64,000 nt of DNA from REEB95 sp963810055 (GCA_963810055.1 CAWEME010000008.1:135766-199765), one strand, 5' to 3'. Shown: positions 19,694 to 30,654, counted from the first letter of the stretch. The notes: a model not told the origin generated them from the sequence alone. Made by a program: numbers and translations.

Positions 19694-20978
19694 TCAGCGC
19701 CGCGTCCTGATCAGGATCGTGGCCGCCAGCGCCGCGTTCAACAGTCCAACGCCCAGGAAGATCGCCGGGACGCCGCTCCCGAGCTTGAGCATCAGCGCCG
19801 AGCCAGCGCCGGCGATGACGATGAACAGCGCATTGACGATGTTGTTGGCGGCCACCACGCGCGAACGGCTGTTCTTGTCGCTCTCCGCCTGCATGATGAC
19901 GTAAAGCGGCACCGCATATACACCCGGCGCAGACCGCCAACGCGAAGAGATCGGCCAAGATCCGCCAATGCGCTGGATAGGAAAGAAATTCCACCGCCTC
20001 CATGAAATGTCCCGGCGCAGCAACGCTGCCGCAGTTCCACCACAGATCGGCGGCGAAGACGGCCATGCCGAGCGCGCTCCAGGGTACGAGATCGGCGCTG
20101 ATCCGTCCCTTGAGCATCCGGCTCACCAGCAGCGATCCCAGCCCGATGCCGATCGAATTGAGCGTCAGGAACAAGGTCACTACCTGATTGCCGGCTTGCA
20201 GGTACTCCTTGGCAAAATTGGGGAATTGCGACAACAGCGCCGCGCCCACCAGCCAGAACCAAGATATGCCGAGCACGGCGAGCCAGACTTTGCGTTTGCG
20301 CCGAGCCTCGCCGATGATTTCCCAGGTGAGGGCGGCGATGTTCCATCGCACCCGCAAATGTGGCACGGCGGGTCTGCTCGCCGGCAGCATCAAGCTCGCG
20401 CCAAATCCGCCCAACGACAGCGCCAGCAACGTCGCCGAGGTCCAGGCAGCGCCCTCCGGCAAAAGAATCAGCAATCCGCCGGCGATGGTGCCCGAAAGAA
20501 TGCCAAGAAAGGTCCCGGCTTCGATCAGCGCGTTGCCGTCGACCAATTCGTCGCGTTTCAACAGCTCCGGCAGCATCGCGTATTTGATCGGGCCGAAGAA
20601 CGTGGCCTGCACGCCCAACAGGAACAGCACGAAGAGCTGGAAAGCGATATTGTCGAGCGCGAAGGACAGCGCGCCGAGCGCAACCACGCCGATTTCGGTC
20701 AGCTTGACCCGTTTCAGCAGCCAGGATTTGGCGTATTTGTCGGAAAGATCGCCGGCTGTGGCCGAAAGCAGGAAATAAGGCAGGATGAAAATGGCGGCCG
20801 CCAGCGTCACGATCATCTCGGTAGCGCCGGCGGATTGGGTTTCGCGGTAGGCGATCAGGATGACATAGGCGTTCTTGAGCAGATTGTCGTTCACCGCGCC
20901 GGTGAATTGCGCCCAGAACAGCGGCCAAAACCTCCGGTCGAGCAATAGGCGAGCGGGGTGTCCGGCCGTCTTCTTCAT
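19694..20978 (-). CDS. MFS transporter, LplT-like (lysophospholipid flippase family), one frameshift
   Basis: The protein resembles the LplT half of Aas/LplT lysophospholipid uptake and repair systems: FWAQFTGAVNDNLLKNAYVI in the first helix and GPIKYAMLPELLKRDELVDG between helices. The frame moves by one base at the GGG run opposite 19923-19925; the downstream frame then continues GVYAVPLYVIMQAESDKNSR to the end. Correcting one inserted base gives about 427 residues and the usual twelve helices. The start ATG overlaps the acylphosphatase stop, and the gene is last in its operon. The inner-membrane location is inferred from the hydrophobic pattern. Substrate assignment is by family only. Confidence 0.8.
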
Positions 20979-21253
20979 CCCGTCGGTCTCTCGGTGAAAT
21001 CCAATGAGCCATCGTCGAGTGCCGGACTGATCGCGACATCCTCGACTTCCGCCAACATCGGGCCCTTGCGGCAAACCACGGCCATATCGGCGATTTTTGG
21101 TTCTTCGCCGATGGCCAGCACCTCGACGCTGCCATCGAGACGGTTGCGTACCCAGCCGCGCAAACTCCGCTTGCGCGCCTCGCGCGCCGCCCAGGCGCGA
21201 TAGCCCACGCCCTGCACCCGGCCCGTGACCGACAATCGCACCGCTTTGGTCAT
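20975..21253 (-). CDS. acyP: acylphosphatase
   Basis: Acylphosphatases hydrolyse carboxyl-phosphate bonds. The 92-residue product has the GRVQGVGYRAW motif with Arg19 and the GWVRN motif with Asn37, the two catalytic residues of the family, and the terminal phrase LDGSVEV follows as expected. The start overlaps the pccA stop (ATGA) and its stop overlaps the transporter start in the same way, so all three are probably translationally coupled. Confidence 0.93.
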   Translation of the reverse strand: MTKAVRLSVTGRVQGVGYRAWAAREARKRSLRGWVRNRLDGSVEVLAIGEEPKIADMAVVCRKGPMLAEVEDVAISPALDDGSLDFTERPTG

Positions 21254-23206
21254 GCGAATTCCAAGATCACCTGGTCGGCCGCCAAGCTGTCGCCCGGCTT
21301 GGCGCGCAGCTTTGTCACCTTGCCGTCGCGTTCGGCCCGGAGCACGTTCTCCATCTTCATCGCCTCGACTATGGCCAGTTCTTCGCCGGCTTTCACCGTT
21401 TGGCCTTCGCGCACCGCCAGCGACACCAGCAGCCCCGGCATGGGCGACAGCAAGTGGCGCGACAGATCGGCCGCCGGCTTCGGCCGCATGCGCCCCAGCA
21501 ACTCGGCCGCGCGCGGCAACAGGATTTGCGCCGTATAATTCACGCCGCCGCGCGCAAGCCGGTATCCCAGGCCCCTGCGCTCGACGCGGAAACACGCGGG
21601 CGATCCATCGATCTCGGCCTGGAAGAGACCCGCGCCCGGCCGCCAGGACGCAATCACCTCATGGTGCTTTTTGCCGTGTTTTACGATCAAGCATGATCCC
21701 TTGCGCGCGATCTCGACCGCATGGGGCTTGCCGTCCAGCAAGACCACCCAGGCGGCGGAATGGCGCCGCGCGCGAAATTTTCGAGGGCTATGCGGTGCAT
21801 CGCGGCGGATGCCACCACTGCTTCCTCGATCTCGCGCGGCGAAGGATCGACGCCCGAAAACCCGCCGGGAAATTCCTGGGCGATGAATGCGGTCGAAAGC
21901 TTTCCCTTGCGGAAGGCGTCACGGCGCAAAATCGCGGCCAGGAAATCGAGATTGTTCGAGACGCCGCCGATGACAAAGCCGTCGAGCGCGGCGCTAAGCC
22001 GTGTCGTGGCCAATTCCCGATTCTCCCCGAATGCCGCCAACTTGGCGATCATCGGGTCGTAATGGACCGAAATCTCGGCGCCTTCATAGACGCCGCTATC
22101 GACGCGGATGCCTTCGCCTGACGGGCTCGGCATAGCGTTTAAGCCGCCCCGGAGAGGGCAGGAAATCGCGCCTTGGGTCTTCGGCATAAAGCCGCGCCTC
22201 GATCGCCGCGCCCTTGAGCTTGATGTCGTCTTGGGCGAAGGGGAGGCGCTCGCCTGCCGCCACGCGGATCATCAGTTCGACCAGGTCGATCCCGGTCACC
22301 ATCTCGGTCACCGGGTGCTCCACCTGGAGCCGCGTGTTCATCTCGAGGAAATAGAAATTCTTTCTGGCATCGACGATGAACTCGACCGTGCCGGCCGAGC
22401 GGTAGCCTACCGCCTTGGCGAGCTTCACCGCAGCATCGCCCATGGCGGCCCTGGTCTTGGCGTCGAGCAAAGGGCTGGGCGCCTCCTCGATCACCTTCTG
22501 GTGGCGGCGCTGGATCGAGCATTCGCGTTCGAACAGATAGAACGGCATTGCCGAACGCATCGGCCAGAACCTGGATTTCGATATGACGCGGCTCCTCGAT
22601 GTATTTTTCCAGGAACAGCCGCGCATCGCCGAAGGCGGATTTGGCTTCGCCCGAGGCGAGCCGGAAGCCTTCTTTGAGCTGGGCGTCGCTGGCCGCCACA
22701 CGCATGCCCTTGCCGCCGCCGCCCGCCGCCGCCTTGAGCATCACCGGATATTTGATCCGGCGCGCGATCTTGACGGCATCCTCGGCGCTTTCCACCACGC
22801 CGTCATGGCCCGGCACGGTCGCCACCCCGGCGGCGGTTGCGAGCTTCTTGGCCTCGATCTTGTCGCCCATGGAAGCGATGGCCTTTGCGGGCGGGCCGAT
22901 GAAGACGATGCCGGCCCGCTCCAAGGCGACGGGCAAATCCTCGTTCTCCGACAGGAATCCATAGCCCGGATGCACCGCCTCGGCGCCGGTTTGGCGGCAG
23001 GCTGCGACGATCTTCTCGATGTCGAGATAGCTCTGGGACGAAGGCGCGGGGCCGATCAGCACCGCTTCGTCGGCTTCGCGCACATGCAGCGCCTCATCGT
23101 CGGCCTCGCTATAGACCGCGACCGTCTTGATCCCGAGAAGCCGCGCCGTGCGCATGACACGGCAGGCGATCTCGCCCCGATTGGCAATGAGGATTTTGCT
23201 GAACAC
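21250..23206 (-). CDS. pccA: propionyl-CoA (acyl-CoA) carboxylase alpha subunit, biotin carboxylase plus carrier, with three frameshifts
   Basis: The biotin carboxylase domain begins FSKILIANRGEIACRVMRTA, with the ATP-grasp glycine loop AAAGGGGKGMRV, and the carrier domain has the biotin-lysine motif EAMKMEN near the C-terminus. It would carboxylate biotin for PccB in propionate, odd-chain fatty acid and branched amino acid breakdown. The frame is broken near 22543-22545 (one extra base before FYLFERECS), 22121-22125 (one extra base after RLKRYAEP) and 21765-21774 (one base missing or two extra before WVVLLDGKP). Corrected, it has about 650 residues, near the family norm. The start is GTG at 23206, 8 bases after the pccB stop. 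Confidence 0.9.
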
Positions 23207-23214
23207 GGGCCAGA

Positions 23215-24748
23215 TCACAGCGGAATGTTGTCGTGCTTCTTCCATGGGTTTTCGAGACGCTTGGTGCGCAGCATGGACAGCGCGCGGCACAGCCGTCTGC
23301 GCGTCGAATGCGGCATGATGACGTCGTCGATGAAGCCCCGGGATCCGGCGACGAAAGGATTGGCGAATTTTCCACGGTATTCCTCGGCACGCTCCTCGGT
23401 CTTGGCCGCGTTCTTGGCGTCGCCGCGGAAGATGATCTCGACCGCGCCCTTGGGCCCCATCACCGCGATCTCGGCGCTGGGCCAGGCATAATTCACGTCG
23501 CCGCGCAGATGTTTCGAGCTCATGACGTCATAGGCTCCGCCATAGGCCTTGCGGGTGATCACCGTCACCTTGGGCACGGTGGCCTCGGCGAAGGCATAAA
23601 GCAGCTTGGCGCCGTGTTTGATGATGCCGCCATATTCCTGCGCCGTGCCGGGCAGGAACCCGGGCACGTCGACGAAGGTGACGATGGGGATGTTGAAGCA
23701 ATCGCAAAAGCGCACGAAGCGCGCGGCCTTGCGCGAGGAATCGATATCGAGGCAGCCGGCCAGCACCATCGGCTGGTTGGCGACGATGCCGATCGGATGA
23801 CCCTCCAGCCGTGCAAATCCCACGACGATGTTCTTGGCGAAATCGGGTTGCAACTCGAAGAAGTCGCCCTCGTCCGCCACCTTCTCGATCAGCTCCTTCA
23901 TGTCATAGGGCTTGTTGGGATTCCCCGGCACCAGCGTGTCGAGCGAATTCTCCAGCCGGTCGGCGGGGTCGTCGGTCTTCCGCGCCGGCGGCGGCTCGCG
24001 GTTGGAGAGCGGCAGGAAATCGAGGAAACGCCGCGGCTTGCAGCAGCGCCTCGGCGTCGTTTGCGCAGGCCAGATCCGCCACCCCCGAGCGCGTGGTGTG
24101 CGTCACCGCGCCGCCCAATTCCTCCTGGGTCACGCTCTCATGCGTCACCGTCTTCACCACCTCGGGGCCGGTGACGAACATGTAGGAGGAATCCTTCACC
24201 ATGAAGATGAAATCGGTCATGGCCGGGGAATAGACCGCGCCGCCGGCGCACGGCCCCATCACCAGCGACAGCTGCGGCACCACGCCCGAGGCCAGCACGT
24301 TGCGCTGGAACACCTCGGCATATCCCGCCAGCGAGGCCACGCCTTCCTGAATCCGCGCGCCGCCGGAATCGTTCAATCCCACCACCGGCGCGCCCACCTT
24401 CAGCGCCTGATCCATGATCTTGCAGATCTTCTCGGCATGGGCCTCGCTGAGCGAGCCGCCGAACACGGTGAAATCCTGACTGAAGGCGAAGACGCGGCGG
24501 CCATTGACCAGGCCGTGGCCGGTGACCACGCCGTCGCCCGGAATCTTCTGCTTCTCCATGCCGAAATCGTGGCTGCGGTGCTCGACGAACATGTCCCACT
24601 CCTCGAAGGAGCCGGGATCGAACAGCAACTCCAGCCGCTCGCGCGCGGTGAGCTTGCCCTTCTCGTGTTGCTGCTTGATGCGCTGCTCGCCGCCGCCCAG
24701 GCGCGCCGCTTCGCGCTTTTCCTCCAACCGCCGCAATATCTCGCGCAT
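23215..24748 (-). CDS. pccB: propionyl-CoA (acyl-CoA) carboxylase beta subunit, one frameshift
   Basis: The carboxyltransferase subunit transfers carboxyl from biotin to propionyl-CoA. The N-terminal half has GKLTARERLELLFDPGSFEE, GSLSEAHAEKICKIMDQAL and NDSGGARIQEGVASLAGYAE. The C-terminal half has DVPGFLPGTAQEYGGIIKHG and AYGGAYDVMSSKHLRGD. The frame shifts by one inserted base around 24034-24038, between ANDAEALLQA and RRFLDFLPLS. Corrected length is 510 residues, the family standard. It precedes pccA in one transcription unit. Confidence 0.92.
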
Positions 24749-24807
24749 AGTGCCTCCCCTCGGGCTAGCGAACTATCCCACCAACGGCAAATCCGCGCCA
24801 GCCCGGC

Positions 24808-25503
24808 CTATCCGGCGCGGTGGAGATAGGCAAAACGCGCGGCCAATGCGATATCGTCCTTGATGCCCGCGCGGCGCCTGGCGGCCTCATCATCCTCGCC
24901 CCAACGCTCGATCTGGAAACTCTCGTCAAGTTGGGCAGCGAAAAAAGCCTGTTCGGCGTCGATACGTCCCTCGATCAAGGCCAGCGCCAGCACCAGCGAG
25001 CCTAAGGCCGAGGTGGCGATATAAAGCGCCGCCAGAATCATCGAGTCATAAGCGGCGACCGCCGCCGCATAGGCTTGGAGCGCTTCCGGGGCTTGTTCCA
25101 GCGGCGCAATGCCCCGGGTCACGGCCAAGGGCGCGTAACGCGATCCTGCCCAATCGAGATGTCCTTGCCAGGAAGCGTGTTGGCGCGCAGCCAGCTCGGG
25201 TTGATTATCCGCGCGGTAACACAGCAGGTCGGTGGCGGCGTATTTAGCGATCTCGGCGATGATCTGCGCGCGGCGCGGCTCGATCAGATCGATGACCGTG
25301 CCGGCGAGGCGGGTGAGGGGAAGATCGGCCGGGTCGATCTCCTCGCCTTGCGTCTGCCATTCCTCCGCCATCGCTTCCGCGAGCTTTCGGCTCTTGACCA
25401 CCAGCCCGGCCTTGGCCGGGGTGCGGATCGGCTTGCCGTCGAGCAGCACGGCATAGCCGCCCTCCGCCGGCGCGACCGTGGCCTGTTTGTAGAAGCGCTT
25501 CAT
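24808..25503 (-). CDS. ATP12 family chaperone for F1-ATPase assembly
   Basis: The 231-residue protein belongs to the ATP12 family, whose mitochondrial members bind the F1 alpha subunit before assembly. Seen here are VLLDGKPIRTPAKAGLVV, the EEWQTQGEEIDPADLPLTRL block and DLLCYRADNQPELAARQ. These proteins are typical of Alphaproteobacteria and mitochondria. Its start codon directly follows the stop of the upstream pseudouridine synthase gene, with no gap. Confidence 0.93.
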   Translation of the reverse strand: MKRFYKQATVAPAEGGYAVLLDGKPIRTPAKAGLVVKSRKLAEAMAEEWQTQGEEIDPADLPLTRLAGTVIDLIEPRRAQIIAEIAKYAATDLLCYRADNQPELAARQHASWQGHLDWAGSRYAPLAVTRGIAPLEQAPEALQAYAAAVAAYDSMILAALYIATSALGSLVLALALIEGRIDAEQAFFAAQLDESFQIERWGEDDEAARRRAGIKDDIALAARFAYLHRAG

Positions 25504-26493
25504 CTATTGCGGGGCGAGACCGGCGAAAGGGTCGCGTTCCTGGCTTTCCTCGAAACCGAAAAAAGCCCAGGTCTCCTTCATGTGCGGCGGCAGCGGCGCC
25601 ATGACAATGAGGGTACCCCCCTGTGGATGCGGAATCGAAAGAGCCCTGGCATGGAGATGCAACAGCCGTGTTCCCGGCACGCCTTTCACTTGCGCGCCTG
25701 CGCCGCCATATTTTCCGTCGCCCAGGATTGGCGTGCCCAGCGCCGCGCAGTGCACGCGCAGCTGATGGGTGCGGCCGGTCACCGGCTCGAGCGCGAGCCA
25801 GGCGACCCGGTCACCGGCATGGGCGACGGTCCTGTAATATGTCACGGCGCGCTTGCCCTCCTCGTCGGGCACGACGCGCTCGCCCAGTTTGCCCGGCAGC
25901 TTGGCGAGTTTCTGGTCGATGCGGCCTTGGCGCTTTTCCGGCGTTCCGACGACTGCGGCCCAATAGATCTTGCGCGTCGATTTCTCGCGGAAGGCCTGGG
26001 CGAGCTTCGCCGCCGCGCGGGCATTGCGCGCCAGCACCAGCACGCCGCTGGTGTCCTTGTCGAGGCGATGAACCAGGCGCGGGCGCTCGGCGGCGTCGAA
26101 TCTCAGCGCATCCAACATGCCGTCGAGATGGCGCGCGGTGTTGGTGCCACCCTGCACCGCCAGGCCGTGCGGCTTGTCGATCACGATCACGTCGTCGTCG
26201 CGGTGCAGCACGGTGGCCTGGATCAGCCGCGCCTCGCGCGCGCTGGGCGGCGTTGACTGGCGCGGCGGCGCCGATGCCGGGTTGAGATCGCCCAAAGGCG
26301 GCACACGCACGATCTGGCCTGTGGTCACATGGTCGCGGGCTTTCGCGCGCTTGCCGTCGAGCCTGATCTGGCCGGTGCGCAGCAGCTTCTCCAGCTTGCC
26401 GTGGCCGAGCCCGGGGAAATGCCGCTTGAACCAGCGGTCGAGGCGGATCTCGGAATCATCGGCCGAGACCGCGATGGATTGGACCTGTCCCAT
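25504..26493 (-). CDS. RluC/RluD family large-subunit rRNA pseudouridine synthase
   Basis: The N-terminal S4 RNA-binding domain (RLDRWFKRHFPGLGHGKLEK) is followed by a pseudouridine synthase catalytic domain with the RLU motif HRLDKDTSGVLVLARN, whose aspartate is the catalytic residue, and later EPVTGRTHQLRVH. The product is 329 residues. It should isomerise specific uridines in 23S rRNA; whether it is RluC-like (three sites) or RluD-like cannot be settled from sequence alone. It is the first gene of the operon that continues into pccBA. Confidence 0.92.
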   Translation of the reverse strand: MGQVQSIAVSADDSEIRLDRWFKRHFPGLGHGKLEKLLRTGQIRLDGKRAKARDHVTTGQIVRVPPLGDLNPASAPPRQSTPPSAREARLIQATVLHRDDDVIVIDKPHGLAVQGGTNTARHLDGMLDALRFDAAERPRLVHRLDKDTSGVLVLARNARAAAKLAQAFREKSTRKIYWAAVVGTPEKRQGRIDQKLAKLPGKLGERVVPDEEGKRAVTYYRTVAHAGDRVAWLALEPVTGRTHQLRVHCAALGTPILGDGKYGGAGAQVKGVPGTRLLHLHARALSIPHPQGGTLIVMAPLPPHMKETWAFFGFEESQERDPFAGLAPQ

Positions 26494-26577
26494 GCCGCGA
26501 ATTTAACCGCGGCGGAGGCCGGACACCACCCCGGGACTTTAAGTCTCGGCCCCGGGGATCAGACCTGGTTTAGGCGC

Positions 26578-26892
26578 TCAGGCCCAGTGGCCGCGCACCC
26601 AAAGCCAGCCGCGCGGGCCTTGCACCCAATGGCCAGGCACCCAATGCGCGCCCATGCGGGGCGGGTGCACGTAACGGCCGCGCACCCAGACATATTGGGT
26701 GCCGTTCCAGCGCCAAAAGCCGGGGCGCCATTCCATCGGCGGGCCGGGCGGCGGTGGCGGCATGACCTCGGCCTGAGGCGCGGGCGGCGCGATATTGACG
26801 TAGACTTGTGCGGCTTGGGCCAGGGAAATGCCCGTGATCAGCGCCAGGGCGGCAGCGCCAATTCGGCAGGTTGCGAGAAAAGACTTGTTCAT
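26578..26892 (-). CDS. secreted YXWGXW-repeat protein
   Basis: The 104-residue protein starts with a signal peptide (MNKSFLATCRIGAAALALIT, cleavage probably after AQA) and a proline-rich linker. It then has repeated aromatic units of the type PGxWRWNGTQYVWVRGRY and HWVPGHWVQGPRGWLWVRG. These match the YXWGXW/WXXGXW repeat family of small exported proteins, whose function is poorly known. It stands alone between two operons. Confidence 0.85.
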   Translation of the reverse strand: MNKSFLATCRIGAAALALITGISLAQAAQVYVNIAPPAPQAEVMPPPPPGPPMEWRPGFWRWNGTQYVWVRGRYVHPPRMGAHWVPGHWVQGPRGWLWVRGHWA

Positions 26893-26992
26893 TGGGGGTC
26901 ACTCCAGGGGGCAGGTAACCGGTTTATAGGGCGCCGGAACGGACGTCGTGCCCGCCTATCAGTGGCGGATACATAAGATTAGAACTTAAGAA

Positions 26993-28309
26993 TTATGGCT
27001 TATTTTTGTTTTTTGGCGCGGCCTCGCGCACTTGGCCGCGGAGCTTTTCCCAATAATCCAGCCGTTTCTTGATCTCGCGCTCAAAGCCGCGCTCGATCGG
27101 GCGGTAGAAATTCATCCGTTCCATGCCCTCAGGAAAATAATTGAGGCCGGAAAAACCTTCTTCCGTGTCCGGATCATAGACATAGCCCTCGCTATAGCCC
27201 AGCTTGCGCATGAGTTTGGTCGGCGCGTTGACGGCGTGCATCGGCGGCATCAACGATCCGCTTTCCTTGGCCGCGCGCATCGCCTGGCCGAAGGCCATGT
27301 AGCCGGCCACGGATTTTGGCGATGTCGCAAGATAGATCACGGCTTGCGCCAGCGCCAATTCGCCCTCGGGAGATCCCAGGCGGTCATAGGTTTCCCACGC
27401 GGCGATCGCCTGCGGCAGCGCGGCGGGGTCGGCCATGCCGACATCCTCGATCGCCATGCGCACCAGGCGCCGGGCGATATAGATCGGATGCTCGCCTCCG
27501 GCCAGCATGCGCGCGAGCCAGTAAAGCGCCGCGTCCACGTCCGAGCCGCGAACGGATTTATGCAGCGCGCTGATGAGGTTGTAATGGCCCTCTTGCGCCT
27601 TGTCATAAAGCGGCGCGCGTTTCTGCACCGCCGCCATCAGGCCCGCCGTGTCGAGCTTGGTGCCCTTGGGCAATTCCGCCAGCTCCTCGGCGAGGTTGAG
27701 GATGAAACGGCCGTCGCCATCGGCCATCGCTTTCAGTGCCTGCCGGGCGCCTTCATCGAGCGGCAGAGTGAGTTTCAAGGCCGCCTCGGCGCGCGCGAGT
27801 AGCGTTTCGAGCGCCGCTTCGTCCAGCCGATGCAGTACGAAAACCTGGCAACGCGACAGCAACGCCCCGATCAGCTCGAAGGACGGATTTTCCGTCGTCG
27901 CGCCGATCAGCGTCACGGTGCCGTCCTCGACATAGGGCAGGAACCCGTCCTGCTGGGCGCGGTTGAAGCGGTGAATTTCATCGACAAACAGCAGCGTGCC
28001 CTGGCCACCGAGGCGGCGCTTCTTGGCGGCGTCGAACAGCTTCCTGAGATCGGCCACGCCCGAGAACACGGCGGAGAGAGGTTCGAAATGCATTTCCGTC
28101 GCTTCGGCCAGAAGCCGCGCGATGGTGGTCTTGCCGCAGCCCGGCGGCCCCCACAGGATCATCGAAGCCAGCCGCCGCGCCGCCACCATGCGCCCGAGCG
28201 GCGCCTCGGGCTTGAGGAGGTGGTCCTGGCCCACCACCTCGGCCAGATTCTTGGGCCGTAGCCGGTCGGCGAGCGGGCGCGGCGCCTGTTGCTCGAATAG
28301 GCCGATCAT
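26993..28309 (-). CDS. rarA: replication-associated recombination protein RarA (MgsA), AAA+ ATPase
   Basis: RarA is a clamp-loader-like AAA+ ATPase that acts at stalled replication forks. The 438-residue product has LADRLRPKNLAEVVGQDHLL at the N-terminus, Walker A GPPGCGKTT at about 54-62, Walker B LLFVDEIHRF at about 106-115, sensor region IGATTENPSFELIGALLSRC and the C-terminal tetramerisation part with SDVDAALYWLARMLAGGEHP. Its start overlaps the stop of the upstream protease gene (ATGA), an unusual but clear coupling. Confidence 0.96.
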   Translation of the reverse strand: MIGLFEQQAPRPLADRLRPKNLAEVVGQDHLLKPEAPLGRMVAARRLASMILWGPPGCGKTTIARLLAEATEMHFEPLSAVFSGVADLRKLFDAAKKRRLGGQGTLLFVDEIHRFNRAQQDGFLPYVEDGTVTLIGATTENPSFELIGALLSRCQVFVLHRLDEAALETLLARAEAALKLTLPLDEGARQALKAMADGDGRFILNLAEELAELPKGTKLDTAGLMAAVQKRAPLYDKAQEGHYNLISALHKSVRGSDVDAALYWLARMLAGGEHPIYIARRLVRMAIEDVGMADPAALPQAIAAWETYDRLGSPEGELALAQAVIYLATSPKSVAGYMAFGQAMRAAKESGSLMPPMHAVNAPTKLMRKLGYSEGYVYDPDTEEGFSGLNYFPEGMERMNFYRPIERGFEREIKKRLDYWEKLRGQVREAAPKNKNKP

Positions 28310-29728
28310 CGGACCACGGCCGTAAAGGTCTTGTCGCCGCGGCGGATAACGATGGTCCAGGGCGGGGCGCCCGTGCCCAGCACGTTCCTCAGCTGCGTCA
28401 CGTTCTCGACCTTCTTGTGGTTGACGCTGGTCACCAAATCGTTGGCACGGACGCCCAGTCGCTCGGCCGGCGATCCCGGCTTAACCCTGATCACGACCAC
28501 GCCGGTCTGGTCGGACTTGAAATTGAGCTCTTCATTAAAGGCGGGATTGAGGTTACCCACGGTTACGCCGGCCAGCGGCGAGGTTCCTTCGATCTCGGCA
28601 ACCTCTCGCGCCGGAGTCTCGGGCGGCACGACCAACATCGCCGTGGCGTCGCGCGACTTGCCGTCGCGCCACAGCGTCAATTTCACCGGCACGTCGGTGC
28701 CCAAGGTCGCGAGACGGAAACGCAAGCTTTCGGAATCCTCAATGTCGTGCCCTCCGATCGCGAGAATGACGTCGCCGTTCTTGACGCCGGCCTTGGCGGC
28801 CGGCCCACTCAGGCGACACGTCTTTCACCAGCACGCCGGTCGGATGTGGCAGCCCTAGCTTGACCGCGTTTTCGGATGTCATGTCCTCGCCCATGACGCC
28901 GAGCCAGGGATGTACCACGTGTTTTCCTTTTTCCGCAGCGTCGACCATCGGCCGCACCAGCACCGACGGAATGGCGAAGCCGATGCCGATCGAGCCGCCC
29001 GATTCCGAGAAGATGGCTGTGTTGATGCCCATCAGCTTGCCGTCGACATCGACCAGTGCGCCGCCCGAATTGCCCGGATTGATCGCGGCGTCGGTCTGGA
29101 TGTAGGAGCCGAAATCGCTGAGGCCTATGCCGGTGCGCGCCAGGCCGGAGACGATGCCGCTGGTCACGGTCTGGCCGACGCCAAAGGGATTGCCGATCGC
29201 CAGCACCATGTCGCCCACTTGCAGCTGATCGCTGTCGCCCAGTTCCAGCACCGGCAGGTGTTCGTTCGGCACGTTGATCTTGAGCACGGCGAGGTCGACT
29301 CGTTCGTCGGTCAACAGAATCTTGGCGTCGAATTCGCGCCGGTCAGACAGTACCACGGTCACGTCCTGCGCTTCCTTGATGACGTGGTAATTGGTGATGA
29401 TAAGCCCGTTGGGATCGACGATGACGCCTGAGCCAAGAGAATTGAGCACGCGTTCGCGCGGAATGCCGAGGCGCTGGAGCTCGGGGCCGAACAGGCGGCG
29501 GAAGATTGGATCATTGAGCAGCGGTGACTGGTTCTTCACCACCCGGCGCGAATAGACGTTCACCACCGCGGGTGCTGCCTTTTTCACGATCGGGGCAAAG
29601 GACTGGTGAACGGCCTCGCGGGTCGGCGGTGGTGCCAGCGTCGGCGCGGCGTTTTGCGCTATGGCCGAACCCACCACCAGCAACAAAGCTGCCAGCGCCA
29701 CCGGAATCCATCGCAGTGACAATCTCAT
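28306..29728 (-). CDS. DegP/DegQ (HtrA) family periplasmic serine protease, one frameshift
   Basis: A signal peptide (MRLSLRWIPVALAALLLVVG) leads into a trypsin-like domain with His115 (NYHVIKEA), Asp145 (ERVDLAVLKI) and Ser221 (NPGNSGGALVD), followed by two PDZ domains. It is a periplasmic quality-control protease. After the first PDZ begins (GVLVKDVSPEWAG) the frame changes by one inserted base near 28798-28804; the rest continues AKAGVKNGDVILAIG through the second PDZ to FTAVVR. Corrected length is about 473 residues. The gene overlaps lipB upstream and rarA downstream by four bases each. Confidence 0.92.
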
Positions 29729-30441
29729 GCTCCCGGGTCCTTCGTCTTGATTGAAGCCGATCCTAGCCCATCGCCTCCATCCCGGGCAGCGGAGAAGATA
29801 GCGCAGAAATTTTGCCTTAGGGCGGCATCAAGCTGCGTCATCGGAATCTTGATCCCGAGTTCCGCGAGCGAAGTGACGCCGTGCTGGCTGATGCCGCAGG
29901 GCACGATGCCGCGGTAATGGCCGAGATCGGGATTGAGATTGATTGAGACGCCGTGATAGCTCACGCCCTGGCGCACGCGCACGCCGATGGCGGCGATCTT
30001 GCTTTCACGCCCCCCACCCTGGTCGATCCAAATGCCCACCCTGCCGGGCCGCCGCTCGCCCTTGAGGCCGAACACGCCCAGGGTGCGGATCAGCCATTCC
30101 TCGAGCCCGGTCACATAGGCGCGTAGATCGCCGCCGCGCGCCTTGAGATCGAGCATGACATAGGCCACGCGCTGTCCCGGCCCGTGATAGGTCCATTGCC
30201 CGCCGCGGCCGGTACGGAAAACCGGCAGGATGGCATCGACCAGATCCTCCTCCTTGGCGCTGGTTCCGGCGGTATAGAGCGGCGGATGCTCCAACAGCCA
30301 GACCAGCTCTGCGGCACTGCCTTCGCGGATGGCATGGACGCGGGCCTCCATCGCCTCCACCGCCCGGTCATAGGCCACGGGCCTTGCGCTGGTCTGCCAT
30401 TCGATTTCAGTCTTTGGGCCGGTCTTGCTTGCTATGGGCAT
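29725..30441 (-). CDS. lipB: lipoyl(octanoyl) transferase LipB
   Basis: LipB moves octanoyl groups from acyl carrier protein to lipoyl domains of 2-oxoacid dehydrogenases. The product of 238 residues has RGGQWTYHGPGQRVAYVMLD, the catalytic lysine K148 in the SKIAAIGVRV motif and the catalytic cysteine C182 in GIVPCGISQHGVTSL. It is the first gene of the lipB-degQ-rarA unit, and its stop overlaps the protease start. Confidence 0.96.
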   Translation of the reverse strand: MPIASKTGPKTEIEWQTSARPVAYDRAVEAMEARVHAIREGSAAELVWLLEHPPLYTAGTSAKEEDLVDAILPVFRTGRGGQWTYHGPGQRVAYVMLDLKARGGDLRAYVTGLEEWLIRTLGVFGLKGERRPGRVGIWIDQGGGRESKIAAIGVRVRQGVSYHGVSINLNPDLGHYRGIVPCGISQHGVTSLAELGIKIPMTQLDAALRQNFCAIFSAARDGGDGLGSASIKTKDPGA

Positions 30442-30509
30442 GAGGATTTGGTAATCAGCCGCGCCATCGGCGGCAATCGCTATCTAATATATAGTATCGC
30501 CGTTGCATC

Positions 30510-30596
30510 GCGGTCGTGGCGGAATTGGTAGACGCGCTAGCTTGAGGTGCTAGTGGGGGAAACCCCTTGGAAGTTCGAGTCTTCTCGACCGCACCA
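30510..30596 (+). tRNA. tRNA-Leu (GAG)
   Basis: A class II tRNA of 87 nucleotides. The acceptor stem GCGGTCG / CGACCGC, the D-arm TGGCGGAATTGGTAGACGC, the anticodon stem CTAGC/GCTAG with loop TTGAGGT (anticodon GAG), a long variable arm, the T-loop TTCGAGT and an encoded CCA are all present. Confidence 0.96.
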
Positions 30597-30654
30597 TTTG
30601 TGTCTTATTTGGCTGATATTCATAGGTGCCGCCCACAAATGATCGGGGGTCGCC

